Source: Micromonospora cathayae (GTDB taxonomy: Bacteria > Actinomycetota > Actinomycetes > Mycobacteriales > Micromonosporaceae). From it: 64,000 nt of DNA. The translations under genes and the position numbers were made by a program. The stretch spans positions 6,539,001 to 6,603,000 of the forward strand of contig NZ_CP118615.1 in the NCBI RefSeq assembly GCF_028993575.1, written 5' to 3'. Positions 10,040 through 18,558 of this stretch are shown one piece after another. The notes under the pieces are model-generated. The model did not search any database. It was not told the DNA's origin and saw only the letters and a list, made by a program, of their open reading frames with translations. The first letter of the stretch is position 1, and each line of letters begins with the position of its first letter.

Positions 10040-10786
10040 TCAGACGGTGGTGGCGGTGTCGACGGACCGGGCGGCCCGGGGCGTTCGGCGTAGGGTGCCG
10101 TGCTGCTCGACCCCGAGCAGGGTCAGGAGATCGGCCCGCCGGGCGAGCAGTTCGGGGCCCGGGACAGCGCCGTCGGCGTCCCGGGTGATCTCGATGGCGT
10201 GCGCGATCCGTCCGGCGTCGAGCACGAGCACCCGGTCCGCCAGCAGCACCGCCTCGTCGACGTCGTGTGTGACCAGCACCACGGTCGCCGCGTGCCGTTC
10301 CCAGAGCCGGACGACGAGTTGGTGCATGGCGATGCGGGTGAGGGCGTCGAGCGCGCCGAACGGCTCGTCGAAAAGCATCAGCCGGGGCTGCCGGACCAGC
10401 GCGCGGGCCAGCGCGACCCGCTGCGCCTCCCCGCCGGAGAGGGTCAGCGGCCAGGCGTGGCTCTTGTCAGCGAGCCCGACCTCGGCGAGCGCGTCGAGGC
10501 CCGCCGCGCTCGACGTGTCGGGCAGGCCGATCGTGACGTTGTCGAGGACGCTGAGCCAGGGGAACAGCCGCGGTTCCTGGAAGACGACCGCGACCGCGTC
10601 CGGCACGGCGACCCGGCCGGCGTCCGGCTCGTCCAGTTTGGCGAGCAGGCGCAGGAGGGTGGACTTCCCGGAGCCGGACCGGCCGAGGAGGGCGACGACC
10701 TCGCCCTCCCCGACGGTCAGGTCCAGTCCGTCGAGTACCCGCTGGTCGCCGAAGCGGCGGGAGACGTTGCTGGCCAGTTCGAGCAT
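10040..10786 (-). CDS. ABC transporter ATPase, nitrate/sulfonate/taurine family
   Basis: Cytoplasmic ATPase (248 aa) of the importer formed with the permease at 11910-12713. Walker A is GRSGSGKST, the signature motif LSGGEAQR, Walker B LMLFDEPFGALD and the switch His is in VLVTHDVDEA. It most resembles SsuB/TauB proteins. Its ATG lies two bases from the stop of the binding-protein gene (TGACATG junction), so translation is coupled. An Ala/Arg-rich tail follows the core domain. Confidence 0.93.
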   Translation of the reverse strand: MLELASNVSRRFGDQRVLDGLDLTVGEGEVVALLGRSGSGKSTLLRLLAKLDEPDAGRVAVPDAVAVVFQEPRLFPWLSVLDNVTIGLPDTSSAAGLDALAEVGLADKSHAWPLTLSGGEAQRVALARALVRQPRLMLFDEPFGALDALTRIAMHQLVVRLWERHAATVVLVTHDVDEAVLLADRVLVLDAGRIAHAIEITRDADGAVPGPELLARRADLLTLLGVEQHGTLRRTPRAARSVDTATTV

Positions 10787-10787
10787 G

Positions 10788-11813
10788 TCAGCTGCCCAGG
10801 GTGGTGACGTCCACGTAGTTCTTGGACAGGTCGGGGACGCTGGCGCGGAAACCGAAGCGCACGGTCTGCTCGCCGACCTCCCGGATCTGCGCCAGGACCT
10901 CGTCGTTGATCGCGACCACCTCGCCCGGGTCGAAACCGACCACCAGGTCGACCAGGTTGGCCGGCTGCCCGTCGGCCAGACGCGCCTTCTTCTCCACGTC
11001 GCGGTCGGTGCGGATCCGGTTCGCCTGGTCGACCAGCCCGTCGAACACCGCCCTGACGGTGGCGGGGTGCTCGTCGAGGAAGCTCCGGGTGACCACGAAC
11101 AGGCTCCAGTTGCGTGCCCCGGTCTGCGCGTTGGTGGTCAACACCGAGGTGTCCTTGACCAGTTGCGCGGACGCGAAGAAGTTGTCCCAGGTGGCGAGGG
11201 CGTCGACATCGCCGCTGGCCAGCGCGGAGACCCCGTCGGCCGGATTGGCGATGTACACGATCTTGACGGCGTCTGCCTTCAGGCCGGCCGACTCCAGTGC
11301 GGCGAGCAGCACGTACTCACCGGTCGAACCCTTCGTGCTCACCGCGACCCGCTTGCCGGCCAGGTCGGCGACGGACCCGATGCCGGCCTGGTCACGGACC
11401 ACGATGCCCTGGTTGTCACCGGAGTTGCGGATCAGCGCGAAGGCCACCAGGCTGGACGCGGAGTCCGCCTCGTTGAAGAAGGTCGCCACCGAGTTCGACG
11501 TGAAGTCGATCCGGCCGGCCTTGGCCGCCTCGGACGCCTCGACCGGCGCGAGCGGCCCGTTCCACTGGACGGATCCGCCGATCTTCTTGAGGGCGTCCGA
11601 CACGGCGTTGCTGTCCTCGGCGAGGGTCCACAGGTTGGTGCCGCCGAAGTACCCGACCCGGGCGACGGCCGGGTCGTCCTGGCCGGTCGGGGCGGCGGCC
11701 TCGACCGGGGAGGTGGCCGGGTCACCGCCGCAGGCACTCAGCACGAGGGCCGCGGCGAGCACGAGGGCGCTGATTCCGCGACGTCGACGGTGGTGGTGGG
11801 GCAGGGTACTCAT
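10788..11813 (-). CDS. Sulfonate-type ABC substrate-binding lipoprotein
   Basis: Extracytoplasmic binding protein of 341 aa, tethered as a lipoprotein. A basic HHHRRRR N terminus and hydrophobic helix end in the lipobox LSAC. The mature part has the two-lobed SsuA/TauA layout (VGYFGGTNLW; GKRVAVSTKGSTGEY; DALATWDNFFA). Start: an in-frame ATG lies 33 bases upstream, but the ATG at 11813 has AAAGGA about eight bases before it and places the basic n-region correctly. The ligand is predicted to be an organosulfonate or related sulfur compound from the operon context; the sequence alone does not exclude nitrate-like or pyrimidine ligands of this family. Confidence 0.9.
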   Translation of the reverse strand: MSTLPHHHRRRRGISALVLAAALVLSACGGDPATSPVEAAAPTGQDDPAVARVGYFGGTNLWTLAEDSNAVSDALKKIGGSVQWNGPLAPVEASEAAKAGRIDFTSNSVATFFNEADSASSLVAFALIRNSGDNQGIVVRDQAGIGSVADLAGKRVAVSTKGSTGEYVLLAALESAGLKADAVKIVYIANPADGVSALASGDVDALATWDNFFASAQLVKDTSVLTTNAQTGARNWSLFVVTRSFLDEHPATVRAVFDGLVDQANRIRTDRDVEKKARLADGQPANLVDLVVGFDPGEVVAINDEVLAQIREVGEQTVRFGFRASVPDLSKNYVDVTTLGS

Positions 11814-11909
11814 TGCGGTTGTCCTTTGGTTGTCACGTTGTTCCATGGTTTGGGTGCGGTCGGTCCGGCGGGTGGCGTGCCTGGCGACGAGGAACTGCCC
11901 GGTCGGGGG

Positions 11910-12713
11910 TCAGACCCCGCGGTGGGCCTGTCGCCAGCGGAAGAGGCGGCGCTCCAGTAGCGCGACGAGCGCGTCGGTGACCAGGCCGAGCACCGCGTAC
12001 AGAACGACGCAGAGGATGACGACGTCGCCCTGCCCGTACTGGCGGGCGTTGGTCAGGAGGAAGCCGATGCCGGTCACCGCGTTGAGGCTCTCGGCGAGGA
12101 CGAGCACCGCCCAGGTGATGCCGAGCGCGTACCGGATGCCGATGAACACCGACGGCAGGGATCCGCGCAGCAGCACCCGGGTGGCGAGCTGGTACGCGGT
12201 GAGCCCGTAGACCCTGCCCGCCTCGACCAGTTTCCGGTCGACGTTGCGGATACCGCCGAAGGTGTTGAAGTACACCGGGACGGCGGTGGCCAGGGCCACC
12301 AGCAGCACCTTGGTCTGCTCGCCGATGCCGACCCAGAGGATGAGCAGCGGGAGCATCGCGGTGAACGGGACGGCCCGGATGATCTGGACCGGTTTGTCGA
12401 GCACGAACTCCGCCCAGCGGGCGAACCCGGCGAGCACCCCCAGCAGGATGCCGGCGGTGATGCCGATGGTGGCCCCGAGCAGCCCACGGGTGATCGTCAC
12501 GCCGATGGAGGACCACAGCAGCCCCACCTCGACCAGTTCCGCCGCCGAGCCGACGACCTCGGTCGGGGACGGCAGGAACTGGTCCGACACCGAACCGGTC
12601 GCCGTGGTGCCGATCCAGAGCCCGACGACCGCGAGCACGCTCAGCCAGGGCGCGATCCGCAACCCCAGTCGTGCCCATGAGAAGCCGGGGCGAGCGGCGA
12701 TGGAAGTCATCAC
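11910..12713 (-). CDS. ABC transporter permease, SsuC-like
   Basis: Inner-membrane permease of 267 aa with six predicted transmembrane helices, from LSVLAVVGLWIGTTATG near the N terminus to VVILCVVLYAVLGLVTDALVALL at the end. The EAA loop is seen as VEAGRVYGLTAYQLATRVLLRGSLPSVFIGIRY, the ATPase contact of BPD-type importers. It is the first gene of the sulfonate operon; a 96-base gap separates it from the binding-protein gene, large enough for an internal control site. The upstream gap holds the operon promoter. Confidence 0.92.
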   Translation of the reverse strand: MMTSIAARPGFSWARLGLRIAPWLSVLAVVGLWIGTTATGSVSDQFLPSPTEVVGSAAELVEVGLLWSSIGVTITRGLLGATIGITAGILLGVLAGFARWAEFVLDKPVQIIRAVPFTAMLPLLILWVGIGEQTKVLLVALATAVPVYFNTFGGIRNVDRKLVEAGRVYGLTAYQLATRVLLRGSLPSVFIGIRYALGITWAVLVLAESLNAVTGIGFLLTNARQYGQGDVVILCVVLYAVLGLVTDALVALLERRLFRWRQAHRGV

Positions 12714-12904
12714 TACCTCTCCGTACGGACTGCCGGCCGGCTGCCGGCGACGCCGCAGGCCATCCGTAAAGTCCTATAATTCATATCGGGTTGGTAGGGA
12801 TAGTAGCCACCGGGTGGTCTCGGGCCTAGTGGTCAGCGTTGTGACCGGCACGACATCGCAGCTCAACGGGGGTGCGGAACGAGCGATACCGCTCCGCCCG
12901 CGCA

Positions 12905-12936
12905 CGTGACGGAGCGGGGGCGTGACGGAGCGGGGG
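12905..12936. repeat. Tandem 16-bp direct repeat
   Basis: CGTGACGGAGCGGGGG occurs twice head to tail (12905-12920 and 12921-12936). The second copy runs into the left arm of the nested hairpin. Confidence 0.85.
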
Positions 12937-13003
12937 CGCACCGGGCGGGAGATGACCGGATCCGCTAACGGATCTGCCTCCATCGCCCCCGGTGCGCCCC
13001 CGC
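12930..13003 (-). terminator. Nested inverted repeat downstream of LPXTG gene
   Basis: Perfect 16-bp arms at 12930-12945 and 12988-13003 enclose a second hairpin (GATCCG 12959-12964, loop CTAA, CGGATC 12969-12974). It lies about 45 bases after the LPXTG gene stop and probably terminates it; the size and nesting are more than a terminator needs. Confidence 0.6.
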
Positions 13004-13046
13004 CCACCCGGCCCGGCCACCTTCCGGGTCGGGCCGCCGGTTCAGG

Positions 13047-14582
13047 TCAGTCCCGGGCCCGCCGGGCAGACCGGCGCCCCATCACCGCAGCCGCCATGAC
13101 CAGCAGGCTGCCGCCACCGAACAGGACGGCTCCGAGTGCGCCGATGGTCGGCAGGTCGTCGGTACCGGTGACCGGGAGTTGCGAGTGTGAGTGGGTCGGT
13201 CTGGGGCCGGGCCAGTGGGTCGGCTTCGGACCGGGTCCGTGAGTCGGCTTGGGGCCGGGCGAGTGGGTCGGCTTGGGGCCGGGCGAGTGGGTCGGCTTGG
13301 GTGATTCCGTGGGTTTGACGGCCTGCGGGGTGCCCGGGGTCGGCGGTGACCAGGCACTCTGGCCGGCACCGGGAACATCCACCGCGGCCACCTCCACCTC
13401 GTACGTCACCCCGTTGGTCAAGCCGCTGATCACGGCCCGCCGGTTGGCGGCATCGACGCTGCCGGCGGGGACGACCACCCAGTCACCGGTGCTGTCGACG
13501 CGGTACCTGACCTGGTAGCCGGCCGGCGACACCCCGGCCGGCGCGTCCCAGGTCACCACCAGTTCCCGGTCGCCCGGGGTGACCCGGGGTGCCGGCATCT
13601 CCAGCGGCTGGTGGTCGACGGTCAGGAACACCGGTACCTGTCCGCCGCTCTCGCTCCCGGCGAGCGCGGTCACCGTGTAGGTGACAGCGGTTCCGTTGGG
13701 CACCGGGGCCAGGCCGGTGTCGACTATCCGCCGCGCGTCGGCCCCGACGGTCCCGACCGGCACCTCGACGCCGCCGATCGTCCTGGTGATCCGGTAGCCG
13801 GTGACGAGGTCGGCGTTCTGGTCCGGTGGCCCCCAGGTGATCACCGCCGAGTTGCCGTCGAAGCCCATCCGGGCAGCGGGGTCGGTCGGATAGCTGGGTA
13901 CGCCGACGAAGACCTCCACCACCGGCTCGTTGACCCCGCCGTCGTTGCCGCCGGCGAGGCTGACCAGCCGGTAGTAGATGGTGGAGATGCCGGTCGGCAG
14001 TCCGGGGATGGTGTCGACATAGGTCCGGGCCGTGGTGCTCGGCGTGAGGACGGTGTACGGCCCGCTCGCACCGACGCGCCGCTCGACGCGGTAACCGGTC
14101 AGCAGGGCCGCGTTGATCGTCGGTGGGGTCCAGGACAGGGTGACCCGGGTACCGGCCGTCGTGATGTCGACGGTTGCCGGCCCGCTCGGCACGTCCTTGT
14201 AGATCGCTGGCGGGTAGGTGGTGATGGAGTCGACCGGTGTCGTCCCGGCGAGCGCGGTCACCTCGTAGCCGACCAGGTGCACCCCGGTCGACAGGCCGGC
14301 CAGCAGGTCCGTTGCCGAGGTCACGGTCGGCGGGGTGGTCGTGACCGTCGTCGGGGTGCCGTTCTCGATCCGGTCCACGCGGAATCCGGTGAGTTCGGGG
14401 GCGCTGCCCTCGGTGGTCCACTGGACGACGACCGGACCGGTCGCCTGCTGGACGGCGCTGGCGCTGACGAAGCCGAACGCCGGCTGGGCCTGCGCCGGCA
14501 CGGCAACACCCAGCAGCGTCAGCAGACCGCCGGTCGCGATCCAACGTAACGCGCCGGCCAGGCGCGGATGGTGCCGTGACAT
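13047..14582 (-). CDS. Cell-wall-anchored FN3-repeat protein (LPXTG)
   Basis: Surface protein of 511 aa. A signal peptide (about 1-33, ending AQAQ-A) is followed by four fibronectin type III-like domains (about 35-125, 130-225, 230-320, 325-415), recognisable by repeated GYRVxR and VTxL strands and TVxWxxP starts. A Pro/His/Lys stalk built on the octad PTHSPGPK (about 425-465) comes next, then LPVTG at 469-473, a hydrophobic helix and the tail GRRSARRARD. The last three form a sortase sorting signal. No sortase gene lies in the window. No catalytic domain is visible, so adhesion, spacing or binding of another protein is likely, but the partner is unknown. Confidence 0.85.
   Translation of the reverse strand: MSRHHPRLAGALRWIATGGLLTLLGVAVPAQAQPAFGFVSASAVQQATGPVVVQWTTEGSAPELTGFRVDRIENGTPTTVTTTPPTVTSATDLLAGLSTGVHLVGYEVTALAGTTPVDSITTYPPAIYKDVPSGPATVDITTAGTRVTLSWTPPTINAALLTGYRVERRVGASGPYTVLTPSTTARTYVDTIPGLPTGISTIYYRLVSLAGGNDGGVNEPVVEVFVGVPSYPTDPAARMGFDGNSAVITWGPPDQNADLVTGYRITRTIGGVEVPVGTVGADARRIVDTGLAPVPNGTAVTYTVTALAGSESGGQVPVFLTVDHQPLEMPAPRVTPGDRELVVTWDAPAGVSPAGYQVRYRVDSTGDWVVVPAGSVDAANRRAVISGLTNGVTYEVEVAAVDVPGAGQSAWSPPTPGTPQAVKPTESPKPTHSPGPKPTHSPGPKPTHGPGPKPTHWPGPRPTHSHSQLPVTGTDDLPTIGALGAVLFGGGSLLVMAAAVMGRRSARRARD
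13178..13310 (-). repeat. 24-bp coding repeats (PTHSPGPK stalk)
   Basis: About five copies of a 24-base unit encode the octad PTHSPGPK in the stalk of the LPXTG protein. The central copies are nearly identical at the DNA level, so copy number may vary between strains. Confidence 0.75.
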
Positions 14583-14692
14583 GTCTTCCCCCGCAGGATC
14601 TCTCGTACCGTTCCTGGAGCTGATCTTTCGAATCAGCAGTGATGAGAATCCTGGCAGAGATGCGGGGGATATGTCCTGTTTTCGTAGGTTAT

Positions 14693-14732
14693 CGCCCGGT
14701 CAGGCATCCCCGGCGGGCGGCCTGACCGGGCG
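14693..14732 (-). terminator. Terminator of multicopper oxidase gene
   Basis: A 13-bp perfect stem (core CCCGGTCAGGC) with a 14-base G/C loop, starting about a dozen bases past the oxidase stop. Confidence 0.7.
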
Positions 14733-14744
14733 TCCGCCCGCCGC

Positions 14745-17700
14745 TCAGGGAGTGGAGACGGCGATGGGGTTGCTGTAGGCCGAGCTGCCGGCCGTGTTGA
14801 AGGCGAGGATGCGGTAGTAGTAGATGCGGCCCCGGACCAGCCCGGTGTCGCTGTAGCTGCGCGCGCCGGCGGGCAGGGTGAAGGTGGCGACACCGGTGGT
14901 GAAGGTGGCGTTCGTGGCGCGTTGCAGGGTGAACCCGCCCAGCGCGACGGACGTGCTCGCCGCCCAGGTGAGGTTGACCGTGGCGGTGGAGCCGGTGGCC
15001 ACACCGACGCCGGCCAGGTTGGTGGGTGTCGCCGGGACGGCCGTGGACACCGACGCGACGTTGGACCACGGCGACACGGCACCGAGGTACGTGGTGCGGA
15101 CCCGGTAGTAGTACGTCGTACCGGCGACCACGGTCGTGTCGGTGTAACTGCTGCTCACCGGCAGGTTCAGGGTGACCAGCCCGGTGGTGAAGGCGGCGTT
15201 CGTGGCCCGTTGCAGGGTCACCCCCGTCGCGTAGGAGTGGTTCACCCAGGTCAGCGTTACCCGTAGGGGCGCGGTCGCGGTGAGGGTGGCCACCAGGTTG
15301 GTCGGTGCCGCGAGGGCGACGCTGGCCGACGCCGTGTTCGACCAGGCGGAGTAGCTGACCGCGTTCTCGGCCCGGACCCGGTAGTAGTACGTGACCCCGG
15401 GCACGACCGTGGAGTCGGTGTAGGTCCGGGCGGTGGCCGGCACGGTGAACGTGGTCAGGCCGGTCGTGAAGCCCGGGTCGGTCGCACGCTGGACGAGGTT
15501 GTTCGTCGCGGGCGGCCGGGTGGCGTTGTTGGTCCAGTTCACCACGATCGCGGGTGGCACCGTCGTCGAGCCTGGTGCCGCGGTGGCGGTGAGCGAGGTC
15601 GGCGACGCGGGGGTGAAGCGCAGCACCATCGGCCGCATCATGTCGAAGTCCTCGTGGCCGAGGAGGTGACAGTGCCAGACGTACTCCCAGTCGAAGTCGT
15701 ACGGCTGGTTGGTCACCACCATCGGGTCACCGGTCTGGGGGTCGATCTGGGCGAACCCGTTCGTGGTGCCCGGCACCTGCGTCGGGTCGAGCAACCGGAT
15801 GCTCTCGCCGACCTTGAACGGCAGCGGTACGGGCAGCCTCGGCCGCAGGGCGACGATGGTGTCCTCCAGCGGGTTCATCCGGACCGTCTCCTTCCAGCCC
15901 AGCTCGTTGGCGGGCGGCGGCTTGATCGCCCCGTCCCAGCCCACCCGGTTGATCAACTGCACGTTGAAGTAGTGGAAGTGGATGGCATGGGTGTCCACGC
16001 CGTTGTGGGTGACCTTCCACACCTGGGTGCCGTCGCCCGGGGAGCCCACCGGGGTCGCCAGGTCCGACGGATAGACGATCTCCGTCGGCGGGTTGATGTA
16101 CGGCAGCGGGATCGTCGTCTGGGTGAAGGCGGTGGTCTTCGGCAGCTCCACCCCGAGGTTGGCGTTCATCCGTCCGTACACCTGGTCGAAGTCCTCGACG
16201 ATCGCCTTCGGTTCGAGATCCAGCGTGACCGGGCGGGTTCCGCCGATCGGGGTGAAGGTGATCGTGGTGTCCTGGATCGGCACGTAGGTGTTCGTCGGGG
16301 CCGTCGTGTGGAACGCCGGGTCGTAGGCCTTCTCGGGCACGATCGGCTCCGGCTGGCTCGCCCCGTACGCCTGCGGCAGCCGGGCCTGCAACCGGGCCAG
16401 GTTGAAGGGGGCCGCCGGGGTGCCCGCGACGCGGATCTGCATCACCGTGCGGGTGTTCGGCCCGTAACCGGGCAGGGTGGTGGGCGCGCCGCCGGTGTCG
16501 GTCTGGTCCGGGTCGCCGGTGTAGTAGTCGTAGCGGGTATCGAAGCCGGGCATCGGCGCCGGGCAGTCGTTGTAGAGGATCAAATTGGTACCCGGCGGCA
16601 CCGACGAGAAGTCGATGACCACGTCGGCGCGCTCCGCCGGACCGAGCAGCAGGGTGTAGTTCTTGACGTTCAGCACGGTGATGTCGCGGCGGTTGTACTC
16701 GTAGTTGATGGGCTGGTTGTGCAGCACCGCGACGCCGGGCAGCAGGCCGCCCTCGGTGCCGATCTGGTACCAGTCCGGGCCGCGGGCGTCGGGGTTGGGC
16801 ACCCCGCCGGCCCGGCCGTCCGTCGGCCAGTCCGGTGGGAAGGTCGGGTTGGGGCACGCCTCCACCATCGGCACCTCGCCGGCCGCGCCGTCGCGCAGGG
16901 TGCCGTTCGGGTTCCACATCGTGCCGTTCGACGCCGCGTAGTAGAGCTGGAGGTTGAGCGAGCGGTCGCTGCACGCGTTCAGGATCCGGAACCGGTACGC
17001 CTTTGGTTCCACCTCGAGGTAGGGGTACGGGCAGCCGTTGACGATCGGGGTGTCCTGGAACGCCTCGGGCACCACCGAGGGGGTCGGGGTGCCGGGCTGG
17101 AGCGGCGGCTCCCAGGGACGCCGCACGGGGTCGTAGTACGGATTGGGCACCGGCCCCTGCTCGATGCCCGTGAACGGCGGCCAGAACCAGGGGCCGTAGT
17201 CCCAGCGGCCCATCGGGTTGGCCCCGGTCTCGTTGTACGGATTCTGGTTGGGCATGTAGACGTGCGGGAACCACAGGCTGCCCTTGCCACCCCAGTTCGC
17301 GGTGTCCCAGGTCGGATCCTCGGCGGCCAACTGGGCCGGGTCGGGGACGAACGTCTTGTCCTGCACGACGAGGGTGATCTGCTCGGCGGGAACCACCCCG
17401 TCGGTGACCAGTTGCTGCTGCACCGGGTCGTCCAGCATGTAGAGCCCCAACTGCCCGGAGTAGACGGTGAGCCGGGTGATGCCGAGCGAGTGGTCGTGCA
17501 TCCACATCATCCGGCCGCTCTGCTGGTTGGGGTAGTAGAGCGTGACCGCCCCGGCACCGGGGTTGGGCATGTCCGGGACGGCGGCGTAACTCGCCCCACG
17601 GGGGTAGGAGGTCACCTCGCCCGCCGGCACGAACCACTGCAACGGGGTCCCGTCACTGATCCACGGTGTCTCCGAGCCGTGCAGGTGCAGCACCACCCGG

Positions 17701-18347
17701 TTCTGGGTGTACAGCTCGGTGGGGCTCAGCGGGCCGGTGCCGGCACCGCCGACGGTGGTGTCCACCGGGAGGAAGAGCTTGCCTGCGGCACCGGTCGGCA
17801 GTTGGTTGACCAGCTTCACCCGGACCGGGCGGCCCTGCCGGGCGAGGATCACCGGACCGGTGTAGAACGGCCGTGGCGGTGGCGCGACGGTGTTGTGGCC
17901 GCTGCCGTCCGTACCGTTGTTGAGCTGCTTGTAGCCCCGGAGCCGGGTGGCCGGCAGATCCGGGTGCAGCTGCTGCTGGTACTGCTGCACGCCGATCTCG
18001 TAGTAGTCCGAACCGGGGTACGTAACGGTGTCCGGCACCGCGACCGGGAGATAGTTGCCGAGTTGGTTCGCCTTGGTGGCACCCACCCCGGGCAGGCGGG
18101 TGACGAACTTCCGGACGCCGGTACCAGGCCGCACCGCACCGTTGACCACCACGGGCAGTGGACTGTTCGCGAAGTTCGGCGTGAAGCCGAAGTAGTCGGG
18201 TGGATCGTTCGGTCCGATCGCCACGACCGGGTCCCCGGCGGCTTGGCGCGGCACTACCGTCGGCGACGACGGGGCTGTCGTGGGGGCATCTTCCGGCACG
18301 GTGGTGACACCGCCCTGATCGCGCGATCGTCCTCTCTGACCAGCCAT
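14745..18347 (-). CDS. Large multicopper oxidase with three C-terminal FN3 domains
   Basis: Oxidase of 1200 aa that should couple one-electron oxidation of phenols, metals or similar donors to reduction of O2 to water. All four copper motifs are intact: VVLHLHGSETPW (about 219), WMHDHSLG (about 284), HAIHFHYFN (about 787) and WHCHLLGHEDFDMM (about 894), the last with an axial Met for type 1 copper. Cupredoxin domains span about 45-905; three FN3 domains (about 915-1200) follow, each starting with a variant of PTNLxA. ATG at 18347 has GGAGG eight bases upstream; the longer frame from 18509 lacks one. The N terminus is polar, with no Sec, Tat or lipoprotein signal, which is odd for FN3 domains. 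The large size suggests a Mn(II)- or polymer-oxidising type, but the substrate is unknown. Confidence 0.9.
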   Translation of the reverse strand: MAGQRGRSRDQGGVTTVPEDAPTTAPSSPTVVPRQAAGDPVVAIGPNDPPDYFGFTPNFANSPLPVVVNGAVRPGTGVRKFVTRLPGVGATKANQLGNYLPVAVPDTVTYPGSDYYEIGVQQYQQQLHPDLPATRLRGYKQLNNGTDGSGHNTVAPPPRPFYTGPVILARQGRPVRVKLVNQLPTGAAGKLFLPVDTTVGGAGTGPLSPTELYTQNRVVLHLHGSETPWISDGTPLQWFVPAGEVTSYPRGASYAAVPDMPNPGAGAVTLYYPNQQSGRMMWMHDHSLGITRLTVYSGQLGLYMLDDPVQQQLVTDGVVPAEQITLVVQDKTFVPDPAQLAAEDPTWDTANWGGKGSLWFPHVYMPNQNPYNETGANPMGRWDYGPWFWPPFTGIEQGPVPNPYYDPVRRPWEPPLQPGTPTPSVVPEAFQDTPIVNGCPYPYLEVEPKAYRFRILNACSDRSLNLQLYYAASNGTMWNPNGTLRDGAAGEVPMVEACPNPTFPPDWPTDGRAGGVPNPDARGPDWYQIGTEGGLLPGVAVLHNQPINYEYNRRDITVLNVKNYTLLLGPAERADVVIDFSSVPPGTNLILYNDCPAPMPGFDTRYDYYTGDPDQTDTGGAPTTLPGYGPNTRTVMQIRVAGTPAAPFNLARLQARLPQAYGASQPEPIVPEKAYDPAFHTTAPTNTYVPIQDTTITFTPIGGTRPVTLDLEPKAIVEDFDQVYGRMNANLGVELPKTTAFTQTTIPLPYINPPTEIVYPSDLATPVGSPGDGTQVWKVTHNGVDTHAIHFHYFNVQLINRVGWDGAIKPPPANELGWKETVRMNPLEDTIVALRPRLPVPLPFKVGESIRLLDPTQVPGTTNGFAQIDPQTGDPMVVTNQPYDFDWEYVWHCHLLGHEDFDMMRPMVLRFTPASPTSLTATAAPGSTTVPPAIVVNWTNNATRPPATNNLVQRATDPGFTTGLTTFTVPATARTYTDSTVVPGVTYYYRVRAENAVSYSAWSNTASASVALAAPTNLVATLTATAPLRVTLTWVNHSYATGVTLQRATNAAFTTGLVTLNLPVSSSYTDTTVVAGTTYYYRVRTTYLGAVSPWSNVASVSTAVPATPTNLAGVGVATGSTATVNLTWAASTSVALGGFTLQRATNATFTTGVATFTLPAGARSYSDTGLVRGRIYYYRILAFNTAGSSAYSNPIAVSTP

Positions 18348-18420
18348 GTCCGCTCCCTCCATTGCACGGTGAAGCCGTCGGACGGGAAGACGGTGCAGTC
18401 TGATCCACCCGACCCCTTCC

Positions 18421-18449
18421 GTTACCTTCGGTAACCAGTCAATCGACTG
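18421..18449 (-). promoter_or_regulatory. Adjacent dyads upstream of multicopper oxidase
   Basis: GTTACC-TTC-GGTAAC is followed at once by CAGTC-AATC-GACTG, 74-102 bases before the oxidase ATG. Two touching dyads at promoter distance suggest a regulator site, possibly copper-responsive; no regulator is assigned. Confidence 0.5.
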
Positions 18450-18558
18450 AATCCCCTTCGCAAAGCCGGCCACCTCCATCGCGGTCGATGTCCGCGCCAA
18501 ATACGACAAAATGCTGGTGGCCCACGTCGTAGGTGATCTGCCGCCGACCAGGAACGGG

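Larger units (their letters stand above)
12714..13046. other. Gene-less stretch: sulfonate operon promoter and repeats
   Basis: The part next to the permease gene (about 12765-12810) is the most AT-rich sequence nearby and probably contains the operon promoter, reading leftward. I cannot assign -10/-35 boxes with confidence. The part near the LPXTG gene end holds a tandem 16-base repeat and a large nested inverted repeat, listed separately. No coding frame is credible. Confidence 0.55.

Noticed and set aside
15654..18434. 926-residue plus-strand frame opposite the multicopper oxidase
   Set aside because: Shadow of the oxidase gene; no domain, no ribosome site, biased composition.
18348..18509. 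N-terminal extension of the multicopper oxidase
   Set aside because: It crosses the promoter dyads and lacks a ribosome site; it does not form a signal peptide.
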